NCBI GenBank assembly: GCA_002409785.1
Contig: DHOX01000092.1
Span: 49,170-113,169, forward strand
Direction of reading: 5' to 3'
DNA: 64,000 nt
Source: Prevotella sp. UBA5379
GTDB taxonomy: Bacteria; Bacteroidota; Bacteroidia; Bacteroidales; Bacteroidaceae
The notes beneath the pieces were generated by a model that was not told the origin of the DNA, made no database searches, and was given only the letters and a program-made list of their open reading frames with translations. The position numbers and the translations under genes are program-made. Shown here piece after piece: positions 55,375 through 63,835 of this stretch. Within the stretch, counting starts at the first letter, position 1; every line of letters begins with the position of its first letter.

Positions 55375-56967
55375 ATGCCAGATAATATTAAACCAAGCGA
55401 AGTGTCCGAAATTCTGGAGAAGGAATTACGGGGAATCAACAATGCGGAGCAGTTTGATGAGGTCGGTACTGTGCTCACTGTGGCAGATGGTGTTGCCCGT
55501 ATCTATGGCTTGCGCAATGTAGAGTCCAGTGAAATTCTTCAGTTTGAAAACGGCACTGAAGCTATTGTCATGAACCTGGAGGAAGACAATGTAGGTTGTA
55601 TCCTGCTAGGTCCTACAGAAGGCATAAAAGAAGGTGAAAAGGTAAAGCGCACTCACCGGATTGCTTCTATTCGTGTCAATGACAACTTCCTGGGACGTGT
55701 CGTTGACCCGCTGGGGAATCCGATCGACGGGAAAGGGAATATTGACTTGACAGAGTCTTTCGAAATGCCCTTGGATCGGAAGGCTCCAGGCGTCATTTAT
55801 CGTCAGCCTGTGAATGAACCTCTGCAGACCGGTCTGAAGTCCATTGACTCCATGATCCCTATCGGAAGAGGACAGCGTGAGCTGATTATCGGTGATCGTC
55901 AGACAGGAAAGACCGCCATTGCCGTTGATACTATTCTCAATCAGAGGAAACTCTATGAGGCTGGCCAACCGGTATATTGTATTTATGTAGCCATCGGGCA
56001 GAAAGCATCTACAGTAGCTTCATTGGTCCAGACACTTGAGGATAAGGGTGCTATGCCTTATACGATTGTTGTCAGTGCGACAGCTGCCAATCCTGCCGCC
56101 TTGCAGTATTATGCCCCCTTTGCAGGAGCTGCCATCGGCGAATATTTCCGTGACCGCGGATTGTCTGCACTGGTGGTCTATGATGACTTGAGCAAACAGG
56201 CTGTTGCCTATCGTGAAATCTCTCTGATCCTTCGTCGTCCATCCGGGCGTGAAGCTTATCCTGGAGATATTTTCTACCTCCATTCCCGTTTGCTGGAACG
56301 TGCTGCACGTATCAATGACCAGCAGGAAATTGCAGAAACGATGAATGATCTGCCGGCTTGTATGAAGGGACACGTCAAGGGTGGCGGCTCTCTGACCGCC
56401 CTGCCGATTATTGAAACCCAGGAGGGGGATGTTGCTGCCTATATTCCGACCAATGTCATTTCCATTACGGATGGTCAGATCTATTTGGAGAGCAACCTTT
56501 TCAACCAGGGGTTCCGGCCGGCTATTGATGTGGGTATATCTGTATCCCGTGTTGGTGGATCAGCACAGATCAAGAGCATGAAGAAAGTTGCCGGTACACT
56601 GAAGATTGACATGGCCCAGTATCACGAGTTGGAGAGCTTCTCTCAATTTGCCAGTGACATGGACTCTGTCACAGCTATGGCTTTGGATCGTGGCCGTAAG
56701 ATCAACCAGTTGCTGATCCAGCCTCAATACAGTCCTATGCCTGTAGGTGAGCAGATTGCTATTTTATACTCTGGAGTACATGGACTGTTACATGATGTCC
56801 CCGTGGATAAGGTCCGCAACTGTGAGAGTCAGTTCCTTGATGCCATGCGTTCACAGCATCAGGATGTCTTGAATACTCTCGGTAGTGGAAAATTGCTTGA
56901 TGAGGATATAAAGACCATTGAGGAAGTAATGGCTAATGTGGCCGGTCAGTTTAAAGTTAAAGCATAA
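55375..56967 (+). CDS. atpA: F1 ATP synthase subunit alpha
   Basis: The 530-residue non-catalytic nucleotide-binding subunit. It begins with the [10 protein letters not shown] segment, has Walker [10 protein letters not shown], the [13 protein letters not shown] segment, the [18 protein letters not shown] signature, and an Arg finger region in [14 protein letters not shown]. Length is slightly over E. coli AtpA (513). Confidence 0.97.
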   Translation: MPDNIKPSEVSEILEKELRGINNAEQFDEVGTVLTVADGVARIYGLRNVESSEILQFENGTEAIVMNLEEDNVGCILLGPTEGIKEGEKVKRTHRIASIRVNDNFLGRVVDPLGNPIDGKGNIDLTESFEMPLDRKAPGVIYRQPVNEPLQTGLKSIDSMIPIGRGQRELIIGDRQTGKTAIAVDTILNQRKLYEAGQPVYCIYVAIGQKASTVASLVQTLEDKGAMPYTIVVSATAANPAALQYYAPFAGAAIGEYFRDRGLSALVVYDDLSKQAVAYREISLILRRPSGREAYPGDIFYLHSRLLERAARINDQQEIAETMNDLPACMKGHVKGGGSLTALPIIETQEGDVAAYIPTNVISITDGQIYLESNLFNQGFRPAIDVGISVSRVGGSAQIKSMKKVAGTLKIDMAQYHELESFSQFASDMDSVTAMALDRGRKINQLLIQPQYSPMPVGEQIAILYSGVHGLLHDVPVDKVRNCESQFLDAMRSQHQDVLNTLGSGKLLDEDIKTIEEVMANVAGQFKVKA

Positions 56968-56973
56968 TAGCCC

Positions 56974-57939
56974 ATGCCTTCATTAAAAGAGATAAAAACC
57001 CGTATCGCCAGTGTAAAGAGTACTCGTAAGATTACGAGTGCGATGAAGATGGTGGCGTCTTCTAAACTTCATCATGCTCAGGTAGCGATTCAAAATATGC
57101 TGCCATACGAGAATTTACTTGAACATATTCTCAAGAGTTTCTTGGTGTCCATGCCTGAACCTGAGAGTGTGTTTCAGAATCAGCGTGAAGTGAAGACGGC
57201 TGCGTTGATTGTTTTTAGCTCCAACAATTCTTTGTGTGGAGGCTTTAATGCGAATGTCATCAAAATGATGTGGACGGCCGTGCAGGAATATCAGGCCAAA
57301 GGCATCAAGGTACTCATCTATCCTATAGGTCAGAAGGTCGCTGAGGCGGTCAGGAAGTTAGGACTACAATCCATTGGTAATTATCAGGATCTTGTAGATA
57401 AACCTAATGCACAGCAATGTGAAAAAATCGGCCGGGATGTTGCACTGAAGTTTCTGAAAGGAGACCTCGATCATGTGGAACTGATCTACCATCACTTTAA
57501 GAGTGCGGGCCGTCAGATCCTTACTCGTAAGGTGTTCCTGCCCATAGATCTCTCCACAGAGGCTATTGGCGCAGATAATGATCGTGACCTGTCCTCCAAT
57601 AAAACCTCTGCCCGGGTACAGGAGTATTTGAGAAAGAAGAGGGAAACGGAACAGAGGGGAAAGATCCAGGTTGCTCAATTGAATGATGATTTCATTATTG
57701 AGCCAGACTTGAAAACTGTCCTTCAGTCTTTGGTTCCTAAATTATTGCATTTGATGATCTATACAGCATTGCTGGACAGTCTGGCCAGTGAGCACGCTGC
57801 CCGTATGGTAGCCATGCAAACGGCAACAGATAATGCAGATGATATTCTTCATAATCTGAATCTGCAATACAACAAAAGCCGCCAGCAAGCCATTACAAAT
57901 GAACTGCTGGATATGGAAGGTGGATCAGTCAGAAACTGA
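56974..57939 (+). CDS. atpG: F1 ATP synthase subunit gamma
   Basis: Rotor shaft subunit of 321 residues. N-terminal LKEIKTRIASVKSTRKITSAMKMVA and C-terminal SEHAARMVAMQTATDNADD helices form the coiled coil and are conserved. A charged insertion about 200-235 (SSNKTSARVQEYLRKKRETEQRG) makes it about 30 residues longer than E. coli gamma. It starts 6 bases after atpA and ends the operon. Confidence 0.95.
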   Translation: MPSLKEIKTRIASVKSTRKITSAMKMVASSKLHHAQVAIQNMLPYENLLEHILKSFLVSMPEPESVFQNQREVKTAALIVFSSNNSLCGGFNANVIKMMWTAVQEYQAKGIKVLIYPIGQKVAEAVRKLGLQSIGNYQDLVDKPNAQQCEKIGRDVALKFLKGDLDHVELIYHHFKSAGRQILTRKVFLPIDLSTEAIGADNDRDLSSNKTSARVQEYLRKKRETEQRGKIQVAQLNDDFIIEPDLKTVLQSLVPKLLHLMIYTALLDSLASEHAARMVAMQTATDNADDILHNLNLQYNKSRQQAITNELLDMEGGSVRN

Positions 57940-57959
57940 TACACCTCTAAACATAAGAA

Positions 57960-57992
57960 ACGGGATACCCATTTGGCATCCCGTTTTTTTTT
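57960..57992 (+). terminator. ATP synthase operon terminator
   Basis: ACGGGAT (57960-57966) pairs with ATCCCGT (57978-57984), followed by nine T in all. Confidence 0.88.
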
Positions 57993-58056
57993 GTTTCCTG
58001 ATAAACAACTTTATCTCCTCAATTTTGGGTTCTTCCCCTTCTGAAAAGGATAGTTT

Positions 58057-58650
58057 TCAGATTTTATGACCTGTCATTTCCTTTTTACAGATTTCCTCAA
58101 TGAAGAACTTATGTATTGAAGGATCGCAGTTCAGTTCCGGGTGGAAGGCTGTCACGAGTTGGTTGCCTTCACGGGCGGCTACGATATGACCTCCGACGGC
58201 AGAGAGTATTTCGGTATTTCCACCTACAGATTGGATGTAAGGGGCACGGATAAAAGTCATGGGGATCTTTTCTCCGACATGACGGACCGTGGCTTCAGTA
58301 TAAAAACTCCCTGTCTGGCGTCCATAGGCATTGCGGCATACCGTAATATCCATGGTGGAAATCCTGTCAAAGTTTTCTCCGCTTACTCTTTTGGCGAGCA
58401 GGATCAGTCCTGCGCAAGTACCGAAGACTGGAAGTCCCTTTTTTATGGAATCACGAACAGGATTCAACAGATTAAGGTCCTGGAGGAGTTTAAGTTGTGT
58501 CGTGCTTTCTCCACCGGGAATGATCAGTGCATCTTTCTTTTGCTGCCAGTCAGACAACTGCCTGATTTCAAAAGTTCCAATGCCCAGTTCCTGTAACATC
58601 TTTTCGTGTTCTATGAATGCTCCCTGGAGAGCCAAGACTGCAATTCTCAT
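58057..58650 (-). CDS. pdxT: pyridoxal 5'-phosphate synthase, glutaminase subunit PdxT
   Basis: Provides ammonia for PdxS in vitamin B6 synthesis. The 197-residue class I glutaminase has the oxyanion segment LIIPGGESTT, nucleophile Cys in FGTCAGLILLA, and the His-Glu pair in TAFHPELNCD. N-terminal IAVLALQGAFIEH is diagnostic. It starts 3 bases after the pdxS stop on the same strand. Confidence 0.96.
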   Translation of the reverse strand: MRIAVLALQGAFIEHEKMLQELGIGTFEIRQLSDWQQKKDALIIPGGESTTQLKLLQDLNLLNPVRDSIKKGLPVFGTCAGLILLAKRVSGENFDRISTMDITVCRNAYGRQTGSFYTEATVRHVGEKIPMTFIRAPYIQSVGGNTEILSAVGGHIVAAREGNQLVTAFHPELNCDPSIHKFFIEEICKKEMTGHKI

Positions 58651-58653
58651 TGG

Positions 58654-59529
58654 TTATTTTCCTCTTTCCGCCATCAATACAGATATTTCTTCTTCATTGA
58701 TGCCGACCATAGCTTCGCCGAGGTCCTCGGAAAGTTCGGCCAGTTTTTTCGGATCTTTGTAATTGGTTACGGCCTTGACGATAGCATCTGCCCGCTTGGC
58801 AGGATTGCCACTTTTGAAGATACCACTCCCCACGAATACACCTTCTGCGCCAAGTTCCATCATCAGGGCTGCATCAGCAGGAGTGGCAACTCCTCCCGCA
58901 GCAAAGTTAACCACTGGCAATTTCTTATGATCATGGACATATTTAACGAGAGAATAGGGGGCCTGCAGATTTTTGGCTGCTTCATAAAGTTCATCTTCCT
59001 GCATGGAGGACAGGCGGCGGATTTCACTTTGCATGATTCTGATATGTTTAACTGCCTGAACGACATCTCCTGTACCTGGCTCACCTTTGGTTCTGATCAT
59101 CGTGGCGCCCTCTGCGATGCGCCGCAGGGCCTCACTCAGGTTTCTTGCACCACATACAAAGGGGACCTCAAATTTAGTTTTGTCTATGTGATAGACATCA
59201 TCAGCCGGAGAGAGTACTTCACTCTCATCAATATAGTCAATGTCGATAGCCTGCAGGATTTGTGCTTCTGCGATATGACCAATACGGCATTTGGCCATGA
59301 CGGGGATGGATACGGCTTTCTGAATGCTCTTGATCATTTTTGGATCACTCATGCGGGATACTCCGCCGGCAGCGCGAATGTCAGCGGGAATTCTTTCCAG
59401 GGCCATTACGGCACATGCACCGGCATCTTCGGCAATTTTAGCTTGTTCTGGTGTTGTCACGTCCATGATTACACCGCCCTTTAGCATCTGGGCCAGATTG
59501 CGGTTTAAAGTTTGTCTGTCTTCTTTCAT
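58654..59529 (-). CDS. pdxS: pyridoxal 5'-phosphate synthase, synthase subunit PdxS
   Basis: Makes PLP directly from ribose 5-phosphate, glyceraldehyde 3-phosphate and ammonia. The 291 residues show [14 protein letters not shown] with the first substrate lysine neighbourhood, [32 protein letters not shown], and [14 protein letters not shown] with the phosphate-binding loop and later GSGIFKS. Normal length. It is preceded by a gap of 114 bases, then the kinase-AraC fusion on the same strand. Confidence 0.97.
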   Translation of the reverse strand: MKEDRQTLNRNLAQMLKGGVIMDVTTPEQAKIAEDAGACAVMALERIPADIRAAGGVSRMSDPKMIKSIQKAVSIPVMAKCRIGHIAEAQILQAIDIDYIDESEVLSPADDVYHIDKTKFEVPFVCGARNLSEALRRIAEGATMIRTKGEPGTGDVVQAVKHIRIMQSEIRRLSSMQEDELYEAAKNLQAPYSLVKYVHDHKKLPVVNFAAGGVATPADAALMMELGAEGVFVGSGIFKSGNPAKRADAIVKAVTNYKDPKKLAELSEDLGEAMVGINEEEISVLMAERGK

Positions 59530-59571
59530 TTCTCAATTGGATTTTAAATGAATGATATGATAAATGATCCC

Positions 59572-59629
59572 AGCCCTTTTTGATCCGAATAAAAGTGCAA
59601 ATGAATTGTTGTTTTTATCCGTTCGGGCT
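59572..59629. promoter_or_regulatory. nested inverted repeats upstream of pdxS, candidate operator
   Basis: CCGAATAAAA (59585-59594) faces TTTTATCCG (59613-59621) with one mismatch, and AGCCC (59572-59576) faces GGGCT (59625-59629) outside them. Between the inner arms, on the minus strand, is TTCATTTG (59605-59598), a -7-like element with one mismatch and without a TTTG at -33. The layout fits an activator-dependent pdxS promoter flanked by binding half-sites, but is inferred. Confidence 0.5.
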
Positions 59630-59643
59630 GAAGTTGTACTATT

Positions 59644-60579
59644 TCAATGCGATTTCCGGTAGGCTACCGGTGTCATACGGGTCTGTTTCTTGAAAAACTT
59701 CGTGAAGTGAGCCTGTGAATGGAAATGAAAATCGTAGGCGATTTCCTGAACAGTTTTGCGAGTAGTCTTCAATTCCATTTCGATAGCATCTGTGATGGTT
59801 TTATCGATGATGCTTTTGGGAGACTTCCCTGATATTCGATGTGTGACCTGTGCCAGATAACGGCTGCTCACATTGAGGCAGTTGGCGTAGAAGGCAACAT
59901 CACTGTTTGTATGGAAGTGACGGCTTACAGTATCGATGAATTCATTATATAGGTCTGTACTTCTACTCAGTGGTCCTTTGGCGCGTGATACTTGCAGATT
60001 GATGTATTCACGGGCTTCACGGACTGCCTCCTGCTCTGTAAGCCCCCTGCTCAGATAGACCGCAATGGCTGAGGAGAACGCATTGGTCTGTCCGTGCATC
60101 TGGTGATCGTCCAGATAGAGGACATGAACATCATGGTCTTCTCCCAGTATCAGCTCCGCCTCGTGTTTACGCAGGATAACTATTGAGCAGAGCGGGAGCA
60201 GCAGGTGGCGGATCTGCATGATCACATCATCGGACATGAGTTGGTCACCGTTGCTGGAATAGGCTATAGGATCATAGAGAACATACCGTGGCTTATACTG
60301 GATGAGCTCCTCTACGATTGCCTGTAATGTGTTCACATTGCGGATCATGCCTATCTTGACGACATCCGGCTGCATATCATTGATGATCGCCTCCATCTGT
60401 CCCTTGACGATCTCTGCCGGAACATCATAGAAGGCCTGGATGCCCAGTGTGTTTTGAACCGTAATGGAAGTGATGGCTGACAAGGCATAACCTCCTAAGG
60501 CAGATATGGTCTTGATATCAGCCTGTACACCAGAACCTCCGGTGCTGTCAGAACCTGTGATGGTCAAAATAGTGGTCAT
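59644..60579 (-). CDS. degenerate ThiD/PdxK-like kinase domain fused to AraC-type DNA-binding domain
   Basis: A 311-residue fusion. Residues 1-200 are like ThiD (hydroxymethylpyrimidine kinase): ITGSDSTGGSGVQADIKT and TSITVQNTLGIQ keep the substrate-pocket Asp21 and Gln42. But the GTGC catalytic/anion-hole motif reads GQTN (163-166, catalytic Cys replaced by Asn166), the Asn of the NxxE metal motif is Arg137, and roughly 35-40 residues that carry the ATP site are missing between Glu140 and His162. Residues 215-311 are two helix-turn-helix motifs of the AraC family (VQEIAYDFHFHSQAHFTKFFK). ATG 60579 is used; the TTG at 60603 lies in the promoter. Probably a ligand-sensing regulator of pdxST and possibly itself. 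Confidence 0.85.
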   Translation of the reverse strand: MTTILTITGSDSTGGSGVQADIKTISALGGYALSAITSITVQNTLGIQAFYDVPAEIVKGQMEAIINDMQPDVVKIGMIRNVNTLQAIVEELIQYKPRYVLYDPIAYSSNGDQLMSDDVIMQIRHLLLPLCSIVILRKHEAELILGEDHDVHVLYLDDHQMHGQTNAFSSAIAVYLSRGLTEQEAVREAREYINLQVSRAKGPLSRSTDLYNEFIDTVSRHFHTNSDVAFYANCLNVSSRYLAQVTHRISGKSPKSIIDKTITDAIEMELKTTRKTVQEIAYDFHFHSQAHFTKFFKKQTRMTPVAYRKSH

Positions 60580-60600
60580 TGCCTGTATTCTGTTCGGTTG

Positions 60601-60631
60601 CAAAGTAACGGAATTTTGTCAGAATAGCAAA
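60601..60631 (-). promoter_or_regulatory. promoter of the kinase-AraC fusion gene
   Basis: On the minus strand TTTG (60631-60628), 19 bases and TTACTTTG (60608-60601), one mismatch from TAnnTTTG. The inverted repeat at 60611-60635 overlaps its -33 element and spacer. Confidence 0.6.
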
Positions 60632-60635
60632 ATTC
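60611..60635. promoter_or_regulatory. inverted repeat GAATTTTG-N9-CAAAATTC, candidate operator
   Basis: Perfect 8-bp arms at 60611-60618 and 60628-60635. A second overlapping pair, CAGAAT (60620-60625) and ATTCTG (60632-60637), adds to the symmetry. It covers the promoter of the fusion gene, so a bound protein would compete with RNA polymerase; autorepression is the natural guess. Confidence 0.6.
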
Positions 60636-60677
60636 TGTTCCCGTTTTGGCAAAAGAAACGAAACTTTGTATAACAAT

Positions 60678-61268
60678 TTATGAATTTCCAGCAGTTTCTG
60701 TTACCTTCTGCACAAGGTGTCTCATAGGGTGTCCTGCCCAGGAGGTATCCTCAGCATATCGGAATCCTAATGAGCGATAGAGCCTTTCTGCCCCTGGATT
60801 ACCCTGATCTACAAGCAATCCTACCGTACTTATTCCTAATCGGTATGCTTTGGCAGCCGTAGCCTTCAATAAGGCTGTTGCGATGCCTTGATGACGGAAG
60901 GGCTCAGCTACACATAGGCTGTCTACATAGAGTTCACCTGCATGGGTCTCTTCTTTCATTTGACTATGGTCTATGTTAAAGACCTTTTTAGCCTTTTGAA
61001 TAAAAGGTCTGCGGAGGCGTTGAAAATCTGCTCCGTCATAGGATACACAGGCTCCTGCCACCTGCCCGTTACTATCAATAGCTACCAGGGTGTTCCGGTA
61101 ACTATACAGGGTTTCTTCCTCTGCGACCAACTGGCTGATGAGATAATGAAAATCCTCCAAAGTATGTTCTGGCCCTGCTAAATATTGGCAGCACTCTGCA
61201 TCCATTGCTTCCATGATCAGAGTTGAAATGGCATCCTTTTCGGTAATCCTGGCTTTCCTGATGTTCAT
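60678..61268 (-). CDS. GNAT family N-acetyltransferase
   Basis: A 196-residue acetyltransferase. The acetyl-CoA loop is in LYVDSLCVAEPFRHQGIATALL (Q/RxxGxA-type), preceded by VDSLCV, and the end GNPGAERLYRSLGFRYAEDTSW is typical of GNAT motif B. Substrate unknown. The start codon overlaps the stop of the upstream phosphoesterase by four bases (ATGA), so they are co-translated. Confidence 0.87.
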   Translation of the reverse strand: MNIRKARITEKDAISTLIMEAMDAECCQYLAGPEHTLEDFHYLISQLVAEEETLYSYRNTLVAIDSNGQVAGACVSYDGADFQRLRRPFIQKAKKVFNIDHSQMKEETHAGELYVDSLCVAEPFRHQGIATALLKATAAKAYRLGISTVGLLVDQGNPGAERLYRSLGFRYAEDTSWAGHPMRHLVQKVTETAGNS

Positions 61269-61837
61269 CGTGATCCGATCTGAAGTGATTTGAGAGGTGT
61301 GCCACTTAACGTGAAGACAGTTATTCTTCCGTTTTCATAGACGGCAAAGGTTGGGGGATTGCCACCTTTGGGAAAAGTGATGGATCCTGTATTACAGATG
61401 ATAGGTTGTTCTGGCTGGTCACCTTTTCCCGGTTCTTCCGGGGTGAGCTCCCAGTAGTGGGTGTGGCCGTAAAAGACGGCATCAAAATGTCCTTGGGGGA
61501 GATGGCCCTTTTGATAGATATGACCGTGGGTAAGCAATAATTTCTTTCCTTCGTCAACGAGAAGCATATAGGTTTGCTGAATAGGAAAATGAAGCAGCAT
61601 CTGATCTACTTCAGAGTCACAGTTGCCCCGTACTGCTATGATCTCGTCAGCCATACCGTTGAGAATTTCTGCAATACCTTTGGGATCCAGTCCTTCCGGA
61701 ATACGGTTGCGGGGACCATAGTTCAAGATGTCTCCCAGAATACAGAGCATGTCAAAATGCTGTTGGTGATAGATTGCCAGGGCTTTTTGTAATGCCGGCA
61801 AGGAGCCGTGAATGTCTGATAGGATAAAATATTTCAT
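61265..61837 (-). CDS. YfcE-type metallophosphoesterase
   Basis: A 190-residue phosphodiesterase of the YfcE/MJ0936 group. Metal ligands are visible in SDIHGS (start), LGDILNYGPR, RGNCDSEVD, LTHGHIY and YGHTHYWEL, then NTGSITFPKGG. The physiological substrate is unknown for most members. The upstream ATG at 61894 is rejected because the -7 element TATATTTG lies on the minus strand at 61879-61872, between the two candidate starts. Confidence 0.9.
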   Translation of the reverse strand: MKYFILSDIHGSLPALQKALAIYHQQHFDMLCILGDILNYGPRNRIPEGLDPKGIAEILNGMADEIIAVRGNCDSEVDQMLLHFPIQQTYMLLVDEGKKLLLTHGHIYQKGHLPQGHFDAVFYGHTHYWELTPEEPGKGDQPEQPIICNTGSITFPKGGNPPTFAVYENGRITVFTLSGTPLKSLQIGSR

Positions 61838-61871
61838 AGAGTTGTCTTTGTTGAATGAAATTGATGGATTG

Positions 61872-61902
61872 CAAATATACTGAAAATTCTTCAAATTTGC
61901 AA
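61872..61902 (-). promoter_or_regulatory. promoter of the phosphoesterase-GNAT unit
   Basis: On the minus strand TTG (61902-61900), 20 bases and TATATTTG (61879-61872), about 35 bases before ATG 61837. Confidence 0.6.
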
Positions 61903-62051
61903 TCTGACAGATCTTATTCTGTCCGGGACTTCACATACAAGACAGCGGGGGACAGAAAAAGTGGTAAAGGCTGTTTGAAGCATAAAATCCGGAGAGGGCA
62001 GTTGATATGGATTAGTAAATGTCCCAACTGCTGTTTTTCTTGAGTTTTTAT

Positions 62052-62081
62052 TTTGGCTGTCAAAGAAATTCAGTATCTTTG
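62052..62081 (+). promoter_or_regulatory. promoter of the flavin reductase-CDF unit
   Basis: TTTG (62052-62055), 18 bases and TATCTTTG (62074-62081). It places the transcript start after the in-frame GTG at 62081, which supports ATG 62123 as the start of the next gene. Confidence 0.55.
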
Positions 62082-62122
62082 TGAAAGTGAAAGTTCTCGG
62101 ATATATCTTTAAAACAAAGAAG

Positions 62123-62743
62123 ATGAAAGTATTATTAGTAAATGGCAGTCCTCATCTGAAAGGGTGTACTTGGCGTGCCCTTCATGAGATAGAAGTTACG
62201 TTGAATCAGAATGGCATCGAAACAGATATGATCCATGTTGGTCAAAAACCTGTTCAGGGTTGTATCGCCTGTTATAAGTGTAAGTCGACAGGCAGGTGTG
62301 TTTTTGATGATGTAGTCAATGAAGTCGCTCCTGAGTTTGAGACATCGGACGGTATAGTAATTGGCACACCTGTTTATTATGCCTCGCCTGCAGGAACGAT
62401 CAAGTCTTTTCTAGACCGTCTTTTCATGAGTACAAAGTTCAGCAAACGGATGAAAGTTGGTGCGGCTGTCGCTTCTTGCCGTAGGGCAGGGTCTGTTGCC
62501 TCCCTTGATATGATCAACAGGTATTTCTCAATAGCCGAGATGCCTGTGGTTTCCAGTCAGTATTGGAACGAGGTTCATGGGAATACCGTTGAGGAAGTGG
62601 AACAGGATCTTGAGGGTCTTCAGACCATGCGTGTTCTGGCCAGGAATATGGCTTTCCTGATGAGAGCTATTTCTGCAGAAAAGATCAAAAACGGACTTCC
62701 TGAAACTGAAGTACGGTATCATACAAATTTTATTAAAGAATAA
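62123..62743 (+). CDS. flavodoxin-fold NADPH-dependent FMN reductase family protein
   Basis: A 206-residue flavoprotein of the iron-sulfur flavoprotein/NADPH-dependent FMN reductase type. KVLLVNGSPHLKGCTWRAL is the FMN phosphate loop. GCIACYKCKSTGRCVFDD holds a cysteine cluster (CxxCxxC...C) as in iron-sulfur flavoproteins, though the spacing is not fully typical. GTPVYYASPAGTIKSFLDRLF binds the isoalloxazine ring. Likely an electron-transfer or quinone/azo reductase role. The next gene follows after 16 bases. Confidence 0.85.
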   Translation: MKVLLVNGSPHLKGCTWRALHEIEVTLNQNGIETDMIHVGQKPVQGCIACYKCKSTGRCVFDDVVNEVAPEFETSDGIVIGTPVYYASPAGTIKSFLDRLFMSTKFSKRMKVGAAVASCRRAGSVASLDMINRYFSIAEMPVVSSQYWNEVHGNTVEEVEQDLEGLQTMRVLARNMAFLMRAISAEKIKNGLPETEVRYHTNFIKE

Positions 62744-62759
62744 GGGGGGTAAAATATGT

Positions 62760-63749
62760 ATGGTTCAGAATAAGGTTGAAAAGGGAAATAGTGCGGATGT
62801 CCAGGAACGAAAACGGGAACATGAAATCTATAAGGTGACATGGGCCGGGAGTGGAGTGGATATCTTTCTCTTGATATTCAAATTTGCAGCCGGTATTCTG
62901 GGGCATTCTGCTGCGATGATTGCGGATGCGGTCCATTCCCTGGCTGATTTTATTACGGATATTGTAGTTCTGCTTTTTGTCAAACTGAGCAATAAGCCCA
63001 AGGATAAAGGCCATGATTATGGTCATGGAAAATATGAAACCCTGGCTACTGCCGTTATCGGTATTGCTCTATTGGGTGTCGGTTTGATGATCTGCTATAA
63101 TGGAATCACTAAAACGTGGAAAGCCATTAATGGTGTCATTCTCGTACAACCGGGTATTGTAGCCTTTATCGCTGCCCTTGTGAGTGTAGCCATCAAGGAA
63201 TGGTGCTACCGTTTTACGGCTGCTGCTGGTAAGAAAGTTCATTCGGAAGCGGTGGTGGCCAATGCCTGGCATCATCGCAGTGATGCTTTGTCCTCTGTAG
63301 GGACAGCCTTGGGGATCGGCGGGGCTGTCATCTTGGGACAGAAATGGGCTGTCCTGGATCCCATCGCTGCTATTGTGGTCAGCATCTTTATTATCGTGAC
63401 TTCATGGAAACTAATCAGGCAGTCGGTAGGTGAACTTTTGGACGAGAGCCTCCCGGACAGTATGGAAAATGAAATCGTGGAGATTGCAAAAAGTGAACAA
63501 GGGGTAAGTGGTATCCATAACCTGCGGACACGCCGCATCGGTAACCAGATAGCTATAGAAATGCATCTTCGCATGCCGGGCCAACTGACACTTTATGAAG
63601 CGCATCAGCATTCTACACATATTGAAGACAGACTCCGCAAGCATTTTGGCGCCGGGACCATCATTACCATTCATCCTGAACCGGTGAAGATCAATGGGAA
63701 ATATGAGGATCCTGATTTACCCGCCGTCTGTTATCCTGAGAACCATTAA
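62760..63749 (+). CDS. cation diffusion facilitator family transporter
   Basis: A 329-residue inner-membrane exporter of divalent metals such as Zn, Fe or Mn in exchange for protons. The first metal-site motifs are HSAAMIADAVHSLADFITD (HxxxD-type) and GHGKYETLA; the partner motif is WHHRSDALSSVG in helix 5. Six hydrophobic helices precede a cytoplasmic ferredoxin-like domain with GVSGIHNLRTRRIGNQIAIEMHLRMPG. The strong Shine-Dalgarno-like run AAGGGGGGT just before it is unusual for this window. The metal cannot be predicted safely; the HD-HD tetrad leans to zinc or iron. Confidence 0.9.
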   Translation: MVQNKVEKGNSADVQERKREHEIYKVTWAGSGVDIFLLIFKFAAGILGHSAAMIADAVHSLADFITDIVVLLFVKLSNKPKDKGHDYGHGKYETLATAVIGIALLGVGLMICYNGITKTWKAINGVILVQPGIVAFIAALVSVAIKEWCYRFTAAAGKKVHSEAVVANAWHHRSDALSSVGTALGIGGAVILGQKWAVLDPIAAIVVSIFIIVTSWKLIRQSVGELLDESLPDSMENEIVEIAKSEQGVSGIHNLRTRRIGNQIAIEMHLRMPGQLTLYEAHQHSTHIEDRLRKHFGAGTIITIHPEPVKINGKYEDPDLPAVCYPENH

Positions 63750-63835
63750 GGGGAGCTGCGCAGATGGTCAACGATCATTTGTCCTTTTCGATAAGGAGGC
63801 GCAACATACTCACAACGCCAGGGAGTATTCTGCCT

